Assembly (NCBI GenBank): GCA_031291055.1
Contig: JARLJU010000325.1
Location: 1 to 64,000 of the forward strand
Direction of reading: 5' to 3'
From: Rudaea sp.
GTDB taxonomy: Bacteria > Pseudomonadota > Gammaproteobacteria > Xanthomonadales > Rhodanobacteraceae
Length of the DNA: 64,000 bases
The number at the start of each line of letters is the position of its first letter. The first letter of the stretch is position 1. The notes beneath the pieces are model-generated. The model saw only the letters and a program-made list of their open reading frames with translations. It had not been told where the DNA came from and made no database searches. The translations under genes and the position numbers were made by a program. Positions 1 to 9,300 of the stretch are shown piece after piece.

Positions 1-1013
1 GATCGAGCGGCGGATCCGGCATGCAGCGGGCGCCGCGCTGCGCTGGCGGCAACGTCGTCCATGCGCCCGAGGCTGGGTTCGGCGCGATAGCGCTGGCCTG
101 CCGCACCTGCCGGCGTCACCCGCGCCAGTGGAATGGTTGGCGTGTCCGTGTCGGCGCCAAGGATTTCGCGCCGGTAGGCGTCGTCCGCCGGCGCCAGCTC
201 CGGCATGCGACCCTGTGCGATGGCGATTTCGATCTGCTCGATGGCATCGGCCACCGCTTCGCCGGTCTGGAAACGCTCTTCCGGCTGCTTGGCCAGCAGG
301 CGGTCGAGAATGGGCTGCAACGGCGCGAATGCTTCAGGCAACACCGGAATCGGCTGGGTGATGTGCATGATGCCGACGGCCAGCGAATCGTCGGCGTGGA
401 AGGGCACGCGCCCGACCAGAAGCTCGTAGAGAACGATTCCCAAACTATACAAATCCGCACGTCCGTCGATCGGCCGTCCGCGCGCCTGTTCCGGGCTCAT
501 ATAGTGCGGCGTGCCGATCACCGTGCCGGTGCGCGTCATGTGCGTTGCTGAATCGTTGGCCCGGGCGATGCCGAAATCGGTCAGTGCCGCCGTGCCGTCT
601 TCGCGCATCAGGATGTTGTCGGGTTTGACGTCGCGATGCACGAAACCCTTGGCATGTGCGTAATTGAGCGCGGTGGCGATTTCGCGCACCACGCGCAGGG
701 CGAATGTCACCGGTCGCGCCTTGCCGTCCTGGCTCAGCGCGGCGCCACCGCCCAGATATTCCATCGCGATATAGTGATAGTCGCCGGCTCGACCGACATC
801 GTGGACGCCGACGACATTGCGATGGTGCAACTTGGCCGCAATCCGCGCCTCGCGCAGGAAGCGCTCGCCGAAATCCGGATCGGCCAGCAGCGTCGGCGAC
901 ATGACCTTGAGCGCAACGTCGCGCTGCACCGATTCCTGGGTGGCCAGATACACGGTCGCCATGCCGCCGCGGCCGAGCTGACGCTTGATGTGGTATCCGG
1001 GGATTTCGATCAC
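1..1013 (-). CDS. Serine/threonine protein kinase (3' end outside window)
   Basis: A Hanks-type (PknB-like) Ser/Thr kinase that phosphorylates proteins in the cytoplasm. Translation from a GTG at 1013 begins VIEIPGYHIKRQLGRGG, so the catalytic domain is at the very N-terminus. In order one sees the glycine loop LGRGGMATVY, the lysine in ALKV, the catalytic loop HRDVKPDN, DFG in LTDFGIA, and MSPEQ in the activation segment. The kinase domain ends near residue 265 and is followed by a linker. The reading frame runs off the left edge, so any transmembrane helix or sensor domain cannot be seen. No strong Shine-Dalgarno precedes the GTG; the start is chosen from family alignment. It is transcribed away from relA's 3' end across 160 bp. 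Confidence 0.88.
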   Translation of the reverse strand, partial: MIEIPGYHIKRQLGRGGMATVYLATQESVQRDVALKVMSPTLLADPDFGERFLREARIAAKLHHRNVVGVHDVGRAGDYHYIAMEYLGGGAALSQDGKARPVTFALRVVREIATALNYAHAKGFVHRDVKPDNILMREDGTAALTDFGIARANDSATHMTRTGTVIGTPHYMSPEQARGRPIDGRADLYSLGIVLYELLVGRVPFHADDSLAVGIMHITQPIPVLPEAFAPLQPILDRLLAKQPEERFQTGEAVADAIEQIEIAIAQGRMPELAPADDAYRREILGADTDTPTIPLARVTPAGAAGQRYRAEPSLGRMDDVAASAARRPLHAGSAAR

Positions 1014-1154
1014 GTTGCCAGAGTATCCGCAGTAAGACCACCGGCGGGAAGCCAATCTGCCCGCCGTACCAGGATTTCGACTCGAAAGCATACCATGGCG
1101 ATTGTCGGCCACTGCGCGCGCGCGGCGAAGAAAACGGCGCAAAACAAGGGATTG

Positions 1155-1172
1155 GCGGCCGCTGACGGCCGC
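1155..1172 (-). terminator. Hairpin just after the relA stop
   Basis: On the minus strand the relA stop codon is followed at once by GCGGCCG-TCAG-CGGCCGC, a perfect 7-bp GC stem, and then CCAATCCCTTGTTTTGCG. The trailing T-rich stretch is weak and interrupted, so this is a possible rather than a textbook Rho-independent terminator. Confidence 0.4.
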
Positions 1173-1173
1173 T

Positions 1174-3312
1174 TCAGGCCAGCCGTCGCGCCTCGATCAC
1201 GTTGGGTACGCCGGACAGGCGTCCAAGCAGCATCGACAACTGCTCGAAGTCGGTCACGCGCACGGCAAAGTTCATCGTCGCCAGCCCGCTCGCCGAATCG
1301 ACGCGCGTATTGACGGCGAGCAGGTGTACGTTCGCCGCGGCGATGACATTGGTCACGTCCTTGTGCAGCCATTTGCGGTCATAGCCGCGCACCAGCAGAT
1401 CCACTTCATAGGCCTGGGCGCGTGCGCCGCCCCATTCGACCTCGATCGCGCGGTTGGCGTCGCGCGCGCGCAGGCGCGCGAAACTGGCGCAATCGGTGCG
1501 GTGGATCGATACGCCGCGACCGCGCGTGATGTAACCGACGATCGCATCGCCCGGCAACGGCTGGCAGCAACGCGCCAGCGTCGTGAGCAGATTGCCCACG
1601 CCCTCGATGACGACGGCATCCTTGTCGCGCTTGGGCGCGCGTGGCACCTGCGGCGCCGGCAATGCCGGGGGAGTGTGCATCTCGTGCAGGGCGCGTGCGA
1701 CCTGGCCGGTGCTCACATCGCCGAGCGCCAGTGCGACGAGCAGTTCTTCCAGCGTCTGCAGGTGAAAGCGTGGCGGCAAAGTATCCAATTCCACATTGCC
1801 GAACGCCAGGCGCTTGAGCTCCTTGTCCAGGATTGCGCGCCCGGCAGACAGGTTGGCATCGTGATCGACGCGCTTGAACCAGGTGCGCACCTTTTCCCGG
1901 GCCCGATGCGTGGTGAGATACGCATGCTGCGCCGAAAGCCAGTCGCGACGCGGCTCCAGGGTCTTGCCGGTGAGGATCTCCACACGATCGCCGCTCGCCG
2001 GCTGGAACTGCAGCGGCACAATGCGCCCGTTTACCTTCGCGCCGCGGCAGCGGTGGCCTACGTCGGTGTGCACGTGATAGGCGAAGTCGAGCACCGTGGC
2101 ATTGCGCGGCAAATCCATGACCTGGCCCTGTGGCGTGAGCAGATAGACACGATCTTCGAGGATGTCGGTGCGGAATCCCGCCAGCAGGGCCGCGTCGTCA
2201 TCGGGCTCGTCCTTGGCTTCCAGCAATTGCCGCATCCAGGCGATCTTGCGCTCGAAACTCTCGTCGCCGCCCCCACCCTCCTTGTAGCGCCAGTGCGCCG
2301 CGACGCCGCCTTCGGCGTGCGCGTGCATGTCGTGCGAGCGGATCTGCACTTCCAGCGTCTTGCCTTCGGGCCCGATCACGGCCGTGTGCAGCGACTGGTA
2401 ATGGTTGCCCTTGGGCCGCGCGATGTAGTCGTCGAACTCGCTGGGTACCGGCGGCCACAGCGTATGCACGACGCCAAGCGCGGCGTAACAGGCGGCGACA
2501 TCCTTGACCAGCACGCGCACCGCGCGGATGTCGTACAAGGTGGAGAAATCCCCACCTTTGCGCTGCATCTTCTTCCAGATCGAATAGATGTGCTTGGGAC
2601 GGCCCGCGATGTCGGCCTGTATGCCGGCCTCGGCCAGCGCCCGCCGCAAGGCGCCCATCGCCGCCGCGATGAAACGTTCCCGGTCCTGGCGGCGTTCGTC
2701 GAGCAGGGCCGCGATGCGGCGATAGGTGTCCGGATGCAGGTAGCGGAATGCGAGGTCTTCCAGCTCCCACTTCAGCTGCCAGATGCCGAGCCGGTTGGCA
2801 AGCGGCGCGTGGATGTCGCCGGCGAGCTGGGCCAGTTCGCGCCGCTGCTCGGGCGATGCGGAGGCGGCAGCACGCATGCGCGCCAGCTGGCGCGCGAGCA
2901 GGATGAAGACGACGCGTAAATCGAGGATGATCGCCAGCAGCAGCCGGCGCAGACCCTCCGCACTGCCGGCGCCGCCGCGAGCGGAATACAACGACCAGAC
3001 CTTTTCCGCCGCGCGCTGGCCTTCGACGAGGTCGCGCACCTGCGGCGCATCGGCCAGGGCGCTGGCCGGAACCGCAACGCCGCATTGCTGCAGTGTGTGC
3101 AAGATACAGGCAGCCAGGGTTTCCACATCGGCGCGCAGCGCCAGCAGCAGGTTCAGCGCCTCGACCAATTCCGCTTCGACACCGGCGAAGGCGGCATTGT
3201 TGTGCGCGGATTGGAGCAGGCTTGCACTCAGCCACCGCTGGGCGTCGCCGACGTCAAAATGCCGCTGCGCCCACGCGTCCAGGCTGTTGCTGTGACTGGA
3301 TTTGGCTTTCAC
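1174..3312 (-). CDS. relA: GTP pyrophosphokinase RelA, (p)ppGpp synthetase
   Basis: Makes the stringent-response alarmone (p)ppGpp from ATP and GTP/GDP, in the RelA family on stalled ribosomes. The synthetase domain is clear (GRPKHIYSIWKKM, YDIRAVRVLV, EFDDYIARPKGNHYQSLH, VQIRSHDMHAHAE). A TGS domain follows (VYLLTPQGQVMDLP), then a Cys-containing region (ARCCQPLPGD) and a C-terminal ACT domain. The N-terminal hydrolase half lacks the HDxxED signature of SpoT, so this should be the synthetase-only paralogue. I chose the GTG at 3312 (VKAKSSHSNS); an in-frame TTG at 3348 would add 12 residues. Length, about 712 aa, is normal for RelA. A hairpin follows the stop. Confidence 0.93.
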   Translation of the reverse strand: MKAKSSHSNSLDAWAQRHFDVGDAQRWLSASLLQSAHNNAAFAGVEAELVEALNLLLALRADVETLAACILHTLQQCGVAVPASALADAPQVRDLVEGQRAAEKVWSLYSARGGAGSAEGLRRLLLAIILDLRVVFILLARQLARMRAAASASPEQRRELAQLAGDIHAPLANRLGIWQLKWELEDLAFRYLHPDTYRRIAALLDERRQDRERFIAAAMGALRRALAEAGIQADIAGRPKHIYSIWKKMQRKGGDFSTLYDIRAVRVLVKDVAACYAALGVVHTLWPPVPSEFDDYIARPKGNHYQSLHTAVIGPEGKTLEVQIRSHDMHAHAEGGVAAHWRYKEGGGGDESFERKIAWMRQLLEAKDEPDDDAALLAGFRTDILEDRVYLLTPQGQVMDLPRNATVLDFAYHVHTDVGHRCRGAKVNGRIVPLQFQPASGDRVEILTGKTLEPRRDWLSAQHAYLTTHRAREKVRTWFKRVDHDANLSAGRAILDKELKRLAFGNVELDTLPPRFHLQTLEELLVALALGDVSTGQVARALHEMHTPPALPAPQVPRAPKRDKDAVVIEGVGNLLTTLARCCQPLPGDAIVGYITRGRGVSIHRTDCASFARLRARDANRAIEVEWGGARAQAYEVDLLVRGYDRKWLHKDVTNVIAAANVHLLAVNTRVDSASGLATMNFAVRVTDFEQLSMLLGRLSGVPNVIEARRLA

Positions 3313-3475
3313 CCGGACTACTCTGGCATGCCGCCTGTTCCGGAACAATGCGACCGAACGGCGCGGCGGAAAGTTCGAGGCTCGCGTGGTTCACGCCAGT
3401 CCTGCGGCCGCTGCCGCTTTCCCCGCCGGAATGGCGCGCCGGCCCGGGGAAAGCAGTGACCAGATCATCGGTGAC

Positions 3476-5596
3476 CTAGTTGACCGTAATCTGCGACGAG
3501 GTTCCGGTCGTTGTTGCCGTCACGGTATCGGTCGCCGTCACCGTCTGGCTGCCGGCGGTATTGAGCGTGACGGTGGGGAAAATGCCCAGACCGAAGGTCA
3601 GCGTCGCATCCGCCGGAAGTACAGCTGCCGCATCCGTGCTGGTGAAATGCACCGTGCCGGCGTACCCCGTTGCCGTATTGTTGAACTGGTCGAGCGCGGT
3701 TACCGCGATGCTGAACGGCGTACCGATAGTCGCGCTGCCCGGAGCTATCACGGTGAAGTGCGTCGCCGCACCCGCGCTGACCGCTATCGGGTTCGATGTG
3801 CCGGTCACCGATGGCGTCGTCGTGTCGGTTGCGGTGATGGTCTGGTTGCCAACCGTCGTCAGCGTGGCGCTGAAGCTTCCCACGCCATTGGTCAGCGTGG
3901 CATTGGCCGGAAGCACGGTGGCACCCGCCGAATCAGTACTGGTGAAATGTACCGTGCCGCTGTAGCTGCCAAGCGTGTTGTTGGATGCGTCCAGCGCCGT
4001 CACGGTGATGTTGCTGATTGCCGCACCGGCCGTTGCGCTGGTCGGAGCGCTCACCGCAAAGTGCGAGGCCGTTGCCGGCAGCATCGTGATCGTGAACGAC
4101 TGCGTGTTCGACAGCCCGAGCGCGAAGCCGGTGGTGCTGAACGTGGCCGTACAGGTCGCTGTCCCGGCGACATACTGGGCACCGCTCGGCGTGAAACTGA
4201 AGCCGAGGGCGAAGGCGCCTTGTGCTCCGCTCGATGTGGTGAAATTTCCGCTGCCCAGGCTGCCTGCCAGGATGCCGCTCGGATCGCTGCACGACACATT
4301 GCTGACATTCAGCGCATCGGCTGCGGTGTTTCCGGGCAGGGTCGTGCCACCGGCGGGATCGACCATGTAAGCCAGCGGATCGACGCTCACCACGCCACTG
4401 CCGGAAATGGAATTGACGAAGGTCAGCGCGGCAGGAACGGCATTGCCATCCTGATCCTTGATCACGCACGCGGTCGATACCGTGTCGTTGTTGCAGACGA
4501 TGCTGCCGACGTTGAGCACCGGCGGATTGTTGGCACTGGCAACGGCAACCTTGTCGTCGAACCGCTGCGGATAGGTGCCGAACGGCGGGAAAATTGCCGC
4601 CACGGCCGGATAAATTGCGCTGGTCAACGAGCTCCAGCTGCTGCTGGCCGCCACCGAAGCCGCGCTCTGCACATAGATGAAGACGGAACTGCTACCCGGC
4701 TGGATATCGCCGGAACTCAAGGTATAGCTGGAACCGACGGCTCCGCAGGCAGCAACACCGTTGAGCGGCCCGGGCTGCGGAACGCCGGCGCCAAGAATGC
4801 ACCATTGCGGCTGCGTGCCGCCATTGGCCGGATCGAAGAAGGCGAAGTCATAGCCCAGGTCCAGGTGCCAGCCCACCGCCATCGCCGCGTTGTGGACCTG
4901 CACCACATAGCCCACCGTATTGTTCGGCGTGATGCCGTTGATCCTCGAATTGGGCAGTGCTTTTTGCGACGCTGTCGTCAGGCTCTTGCTGGCGGTCGTC
5001 TGCGGCGAAAACACGGTCTGCACCGACAGCCAGGGTTCATTGGCGAAATGCTTGCCCTGTGCTTCGAAGCCGTTGACGAAAATGCCCGTGGGTCCCGGCG
5101 CGAGCGCTACTTCGCCGCCGCTGATCGGATTGATCTGGTAACAGACAACCTGCGGCGTCGTTCCGCCGCTGTTGCTGTAGCTGGCGGCAACCCCCGGCAA
5201 CGATCCGTCATAAAGCATTGCGCTCAGGTCGACGATGCTCGGACTACCCGCACTGAATTCGAGCAAGCCGCCCGGCGCGCTGTTGGTAAAAGCGGGTCCG
5301 AGACGCAGCGCAGACGTGGCACCCAGTGTGCCGGTCGAAGCGATCTCGTCACAAACGACGGGCGTGTTGACGGCCATCGTGGCGACATACGAGTTAGCCG
5401 AACCCGGTGTATAGGAAAAAGAGCTGGCCGTGACGCTGAGGCCAATGTCGGTAGGATGATTCCCGGTGCAGCCGCTCTGTGTACACGGGCCGAGCAGGTC
5501 GAGGGTGAATGACAAAGGGGGATTGGTGTCCGCGCCCGCTAGCGGGGCGAAACCGCACGCCGCAACGGACGCGCACAAGACAAGCGAAAGACGCAT
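3476..5596 (-). CDS. Secreted protein with tandem Ig-like repeats
   Basis: A 706-aa exported protein of unknown function. It has a signal peptide (MRLSLVLCASVAACGFAPLAGA) and a good RBS (GGAG seven bases before ATG). Residues about 1-500 are Ser/Thr/Gly-rich beta-type sequence with scattered cysteines. The last 200 residues are two near-identical Ig-like repeats of about 100 aa, each with VTALD, GTVHFTSTD, LPA(N/D)ATLT and TVTATDT. The protein stops right after the second repeat (SQITVN) with no anchor or sorting tail. A GIFVNGFEAQ segment lies at about residue 175-185; a similar IFANGFD ends the beta-helix protein at 29.75 kb. An adhesin or cell-surface protein is plausible, but the substrate is unknown. 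Confidence 0.75.
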   Translation of the reverse strand: MRLSLVLCASVAACGFAPLAGADTNPPLSFTLDLLGPCTQSGCTGNHPTDIGLSVTASSFSYTPGSANSYVATMAVNTPVVCDEIASTGTLGATSALRLGPAFTNSAPGGLLEFSAGSPSIVDLSAMLYDGSLPGVAASYSNSGGTTPQVVCYQINPISGGEVALAPGPTGIFVNGFEAQGKHFANEPWLSVQTVFSPQTTASKSLTTASQKALPNSRINGITPNNTVGYVVQVHNAAMAVGWHLDLGYDFAFFDPANGGTQPQWCILGAGVPQPGPLNGVAACGAVGSSYTLSSGDIQPGSSSVFIYVQSAASVAASSSWSSLTSAIYPAVAAIFPPFGTYPQRFDDKVAVASANNPPVLNVGSIVCNNDTVSTACVIKDQDGNAVPAALTFVNSISGSGVVSVDPLAYMVDPAGGTTLPGNTAADALNVSNVSCSDPSGILAGSLGSGNFTTSSGAQGAFALGFSFTPSGAQYVAGTATCTATFSTTGFALGLSNTQSFTITMLPATASHFAVSAPTSATAGAAISNITVTALDASNNTLGSYSGTVHFTSTDSAGATVLPANATLTNGVGSFSATLTTVGNQTITATDTTTPSVTGTSNPIAVSAGAATHFTVIAPGSATIGTPFSIAVTALDQFNNTATGYAGTVHFTSTDAAAVLPADATLTFGLGIFPTVTLNTAGSQTVTATDTVTATTTGTSSQITVN

Positions 5597-5663
5597 TTTA
5601 TACTCCAGAGCCTACCCCCGGGCTGGATCCGCCCCTCGCGGCCAGCCGGCGACGTTACGAAAA

Positions 5664-5696
5664 GGAATCGATGGGTTATGATAAGCCCTTGATTCC
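5664..5696. repeat. Inverted repeat in divergent intergenic region
   Basis: GGAATC (5664-5669) and GATTCC (5691-5696) bracket an inner imperfect pair GGGTTAT/ATAAGCCC. The element sits between the start of the Ig-like protein gene and the small secreted-protein gene. No T-run follows, so it could be an operator or mRNA-leader hairpin rather than a terminator. Confidence 0.4.
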
Positions 5697-5702
5697 AAGA
5701 AG

Positions 5703-5731
5703 TTGTTAATACCCGGTTAGACCGATATTCA
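5703..5731 (+). promoter_or_regulatory. Weak sigma70-like promoter candidate
   Basis: TTGTTA (5703-5708), 17-bp spacer, TATTCA (5726-5731), about 80 bp upstream of the ATG at 5813. The spacing is ideal but both hexamers are imperfect. The surrounding 110 bp is distinctly AT-richer than the neighbouring genes. Confidence 0.3.
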
Positions 5732-5812
5732 CACTGTCTGTACCGAGGCAACCGAAGCCCCTCCGCGTTCGCTGCGCGCGCCAAGATCACTTTAGTCAGG
5801 TCAATAATATAT

Positions 5813-6292
5813 ATGTACAAGTGTATAGTTGTCACCCTTTCTACGGCCGTTTTTGCGCTGCTGGCGGCCACGGCTTTCGCGACGGGCTTCTCCTCGCTCG
5901 AGGAGCGCATGTCGCAAGCCGAGTTCCATGCCGCGGGCCTGGACAAGCTCAGCCCCGACGAGCTGAAGTCCCTGGACGACTGGCTGCGCACGCACAACAC
6001 CGTGGTCACCACGGTCGTGACCACTACGCCGTCGGGCGAACCGGTATTTTACCCCAGGGATTCCGACCGCCAGCTTGTGGAGAGCCGGATCGACGGCCCG
6101 TTCAACGGCTGGCGCGGACATACCGTGTTCAAGCTGGAAAACGGTGAGGAATGGACACAGCAGGAATCCGGAGCCATGGTCTGCGGCTCGGTCGATCATC
6201 CCAAGGTCAAGATCAAGCCTATGCTGCTCGGCAGCTGGCTGATGTATGTCGAATCCTGCGGCGACAGCCTGCGCGTGACGCGAACCAAGTGA
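5813..6292 (+). CDS. Small secreted protein, function unknown
   Basis: 159 aa with a signal peptide (MYKCIVVTLSTAVFALLAATAFA) and a mature part that begins with an amphipathic helical segment (FSSLEERMSQAEFHAAGLDKL). A Thr/Val run (VVTTVVTTT) and a compact beta-rich end with two cysteines (MVCGS, VESCGD) follow. I recall similar short exported proteins in Xanthomonadaceae, but know no function. The start lies inside an unusually AT-rich stretch (ATATATATGTAC) and no strong RBS is visible; AGG is about 13 bases away. It is transcribed divergently from the Ig-like protein gene. A large inverted repeat lies just after the stop. Confidence 0.72.
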   Translation: MYKCIVVTLSTAVFALLAATAFATGFSSLEERMSQAEFHAAGLDKLSPDELKSLDDWLRTHNTVVTTVVTTTPSGEPVFYPRDSDRQLVESRIDGPFNGWRGHTVFKLENGEEWTQQESGAMVCGSVDHPKVKIKPMLLGSWLMYVESCGDSLRVTRTK

Positions 6293-6297
6293 TGGTT

Positions 6298-6372
6298 GCT
6301 GGTTGTCGGCTCATGCCTGTCGGCGGCGCAACCCGGCGGCTGGGGCAGGCCGTGCGCGGCCCGACAACCAGC
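6298..6372. repeat. Long inverted repeat built on GGTTGTCGG
   Basis: GCTGGTTGTCGG (6298-6309) is matched perfectly by CCGACAACCAGC (6361-6372). The 51-nt interior has a second pair GCCTG/CAGGC. It fills the gap between two convergent genes and could form a cruciform or terminate transcription. The core GGTTGTCGG recurs elsewhere in the window (40.1, 40.7 and 63.4 kb). Confidence 0.6.
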
Positions 6373-6392
6373 ATCCGACGGCGAGCGAGCGC

Positions 6393-9300
6393 TCAGGCGG
6401 AAAGCCGGTCCACCAGCGCCGAAAGCTTTTTCGGCGAAACCGGTTCGGCCGTCTTCAGTTCCTGCGCGAACAGCGATACGCGCAGTTCCTCGATCAGCCA
6501 GCGCAGTTCGGCCAGCGCGGCGTCCCCACTGCCGCGCCCCGCCTTGAGCCTCAAGTATTCGCGCCAGTAGCCGCGCACCGTGAGCATGCGCGCCTGATCG
6601 CGTGTGGCATCCTGGCGCAGGCGCTCGGCGCGCAGGCGCATTGCCTTCAGGTAGCGCGGATAATGCGACAAATGTGCTTTTTCCACTTCGCGCACGAAGC
6701 CAGGATGGATCAGTCCGACAAGCTGCTCGCGCAAGTCGTCGTAATTGGCGCGCGCATAGCCCATCAATGGCGGTTCGAGCCAGGGCGTCAGATCCGTGTA
6801 GGCGCTCAGCGTCTCCTCCACCAGGGCCAGCCACGCCATCGCTGCCGGGAACAGGCTGCTTCCGAGTTCGGCTTCGGCGTGGGCGAAATCCCCGGCGCGG
6901 CGCACGTCCGTATCGCGCGCGGCCAATAGCTGCGCGAGCGCCGCCTCGACGACATCCTCGCGCAAGGCATCGACGCTGGCGATACCGGCGTATTTCAGCG
7001 CCAGACCGCGCTGGATCGGCAACTGCCGTCGCGCCTGCTTGATGCGTTCGCGCAGCGCGCGACGCAACAGGCGTTCGACGCCGCCCCGGTGCGCAGCGCG
7101 TGCTTCGTCGACGCGCTCGAATACGCGCAAGGCCACGCTCTCGCCCAGGTCGACCAAGGCCGGGTATGCGGTGAGGCCGCTCTCACCGACGACCGTTTCG
7201 GGAATTTCATCGAAGTCGAACTCGTTCACGTCCTCGCGCGTCAGCCGGCTATCGGCACGCCGGGAAAAAGCCGCACGTGCGCTGCCGCCCCACTGACTGC
7301 GGATCGACTCGATGTCGCGACCCTCGACGAGCGTATTGGCGCGTTCGTCGTAGACTCGGAAGCGCATGGTCAGATGCATTGGCACGACCACGTCGGCAAA
7401 ATCCCGCGCCGAGACCGCAACGCCGGTAATGCGCTGCAGATACACCGCGAGTGCTTCGGCCAGCGGCTGTTCGCGCGGCGCTTCGGCCTGGACAAAGGCT
7501 CGCGCGAAATCCGGCGCCGGCACGAAATTGCGGCGCAGCGACTTGGGCAGGCCGCGGATCAATTCGGCGACTTTGTCCGCGAGCAGACCCGGCACCAGCC
7601 AATCGCAGCGGGCGGCAGAGACGGCGTTGACGAAAGCCAGCGGCACCTGCAGGGTGACGCCGTCGGCGGTATCGCCGGGCACGAAGCGATACTCCAGCGT
7701 AAGCGCGTGACCGGCAAATTCCAGCGTGACGGGAAAATCACTGGCGCGGATGCCGGGCCCGTTCGCCAGCACGAAATCCGGCGACCAGCGCAACGCGGCC
7801 TGCTCTGCCGACGCTGCCTTGCGGTACCACGCGTCGAATGCCGCCATGGTGTGGATATCCACCGGCAGCTTGCCGGTGAAAAATTCCACCAGTTCGTCTT
7901 CGCCCTTGACCAGGCCGCTGCGCCGTCGCTTGGCCTCGATCTCGTGCGCCTGCGCCAGCACGCGCGCATTCGCGCGCACGCAGTCGGCGCGGCAATCGAT
8001 CTCGCCGCGCACCAGCGCCTCGCGCACGAATACGGCGTGCGCCAGCGCCGCATCCTGCGCGCCGAACTGCACCGTGCGTTTTTCCACCAGCACGAGTCCG
8101 AACAGCGACGCCTGCTCGAACGCCAGCACCGCCCCGCGCCGACGCGACCAGTGCGCATCCCGCCAGCTGCGCTTGACCAGGTGCACGGCCTGCTGCTCGA
8201 CCCATTCCGGCTCGATGCGTGCGCACAGCATCCCGTATACTTTTTGCAGATCGATGATCTGTCCCGCCAGCACCCATGGCGGCATGCGTTTGGCCAGCAC
8301 CGATCCCGGAAAGATCTGGAACTTGCGCTCGCGCGTGCCGCGGTACTGGTTGCGCTCGTCCTTGTGCCCCACCTGGGTCGGCCAGCCGGAGAGCAGGCAG
8401 CGGTGGATGGCTTCGTAGTGCGCGGGCTCTGCTCCGGGCACGGCCTCGGAGAGGGGGTTGGGCAAGGGAGCGGACGTTTGCGCCTGCCGATGCCTGGCAT
8501 TCTTGGCCGGCCGCCGCACTTTCGTCCCAACCCTGGCCTCCATCGCCGGCAACGGGGTCGAGGGTGTTTGCGCGTCAAGCCAGCCCAGTTCATCGGCGAT
8601 CAGCAGCAGCTGCCGATGCAATTCGCGCCACTCGCGCATGCGCAGGAAGGAAAGAAAATGCTCGCGACACCAGTCGCGCAGCCTGGACTGGGTCAAATCC
8701 TCGTGCGCCTGGGCATATTTGTTCCACAGGTTCAGCACGCTGACGAAATCCGATTGCTCATCGGCAAAGGCGGCATGCGCGGCATCGGCGGCCTGGCGCG
8801 CATCGGCGGGACGCTCGCGCGGATCCTGGGTAGCGAGAAAAGCCGCGAGCACGAGCAGTTCGCGCAATGCGCCTAGGCGCTGCGCTTCGACCAGCATGCG
8901 GGCCAGAGCAACGTCGACCGGCAAGCGCGCCATCTGCCGGCCGATGACGGTCAGTTGACGTTGTTCGTCGATCGCGCCCAGCTCGCCCAGGCGCCGGTAA
9001 CCGTCGCCAATGGCGCGCTCGCCCGGAGCTTCGACAAACGGAAAATGTTCCACGTCGCCCAGCTTCAGATCGAGCATGCGCAGGATCACCCCGGCAAGGG
9101 ACGAGCGCAGAATTTCCGGTTCACCGTAACGTGGCCGGGCGAGGAAATCCTCCTCGCTGTACAGGCGCACGCATACGCCGGGGCCGACACGGCCGCACCG
9201 GCCCTTGCGCTGATCCGCCGCGGCCTGTGCGATCGGTTCGATGTGAAGGCGTTCGAGCTGGTTGCGCGGCATATAGCGCTTGACCCGTGCGGTACCGGTA

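Noticed and set aside
1102..2919. A 605-residue plus-strand open frame opposite relA
   Set aside because: It is a GC-driven mirror frame of relA: Arg/Ala/Gly/His-rich, no RBS and no family motif.
3302..5512. A 736-residue plus-strand open frame opposite the Ig-like protein
   Set aside because: The minus strand has a signal peptide, RBS and repeats; the plus frame is Arg-rich without domains.
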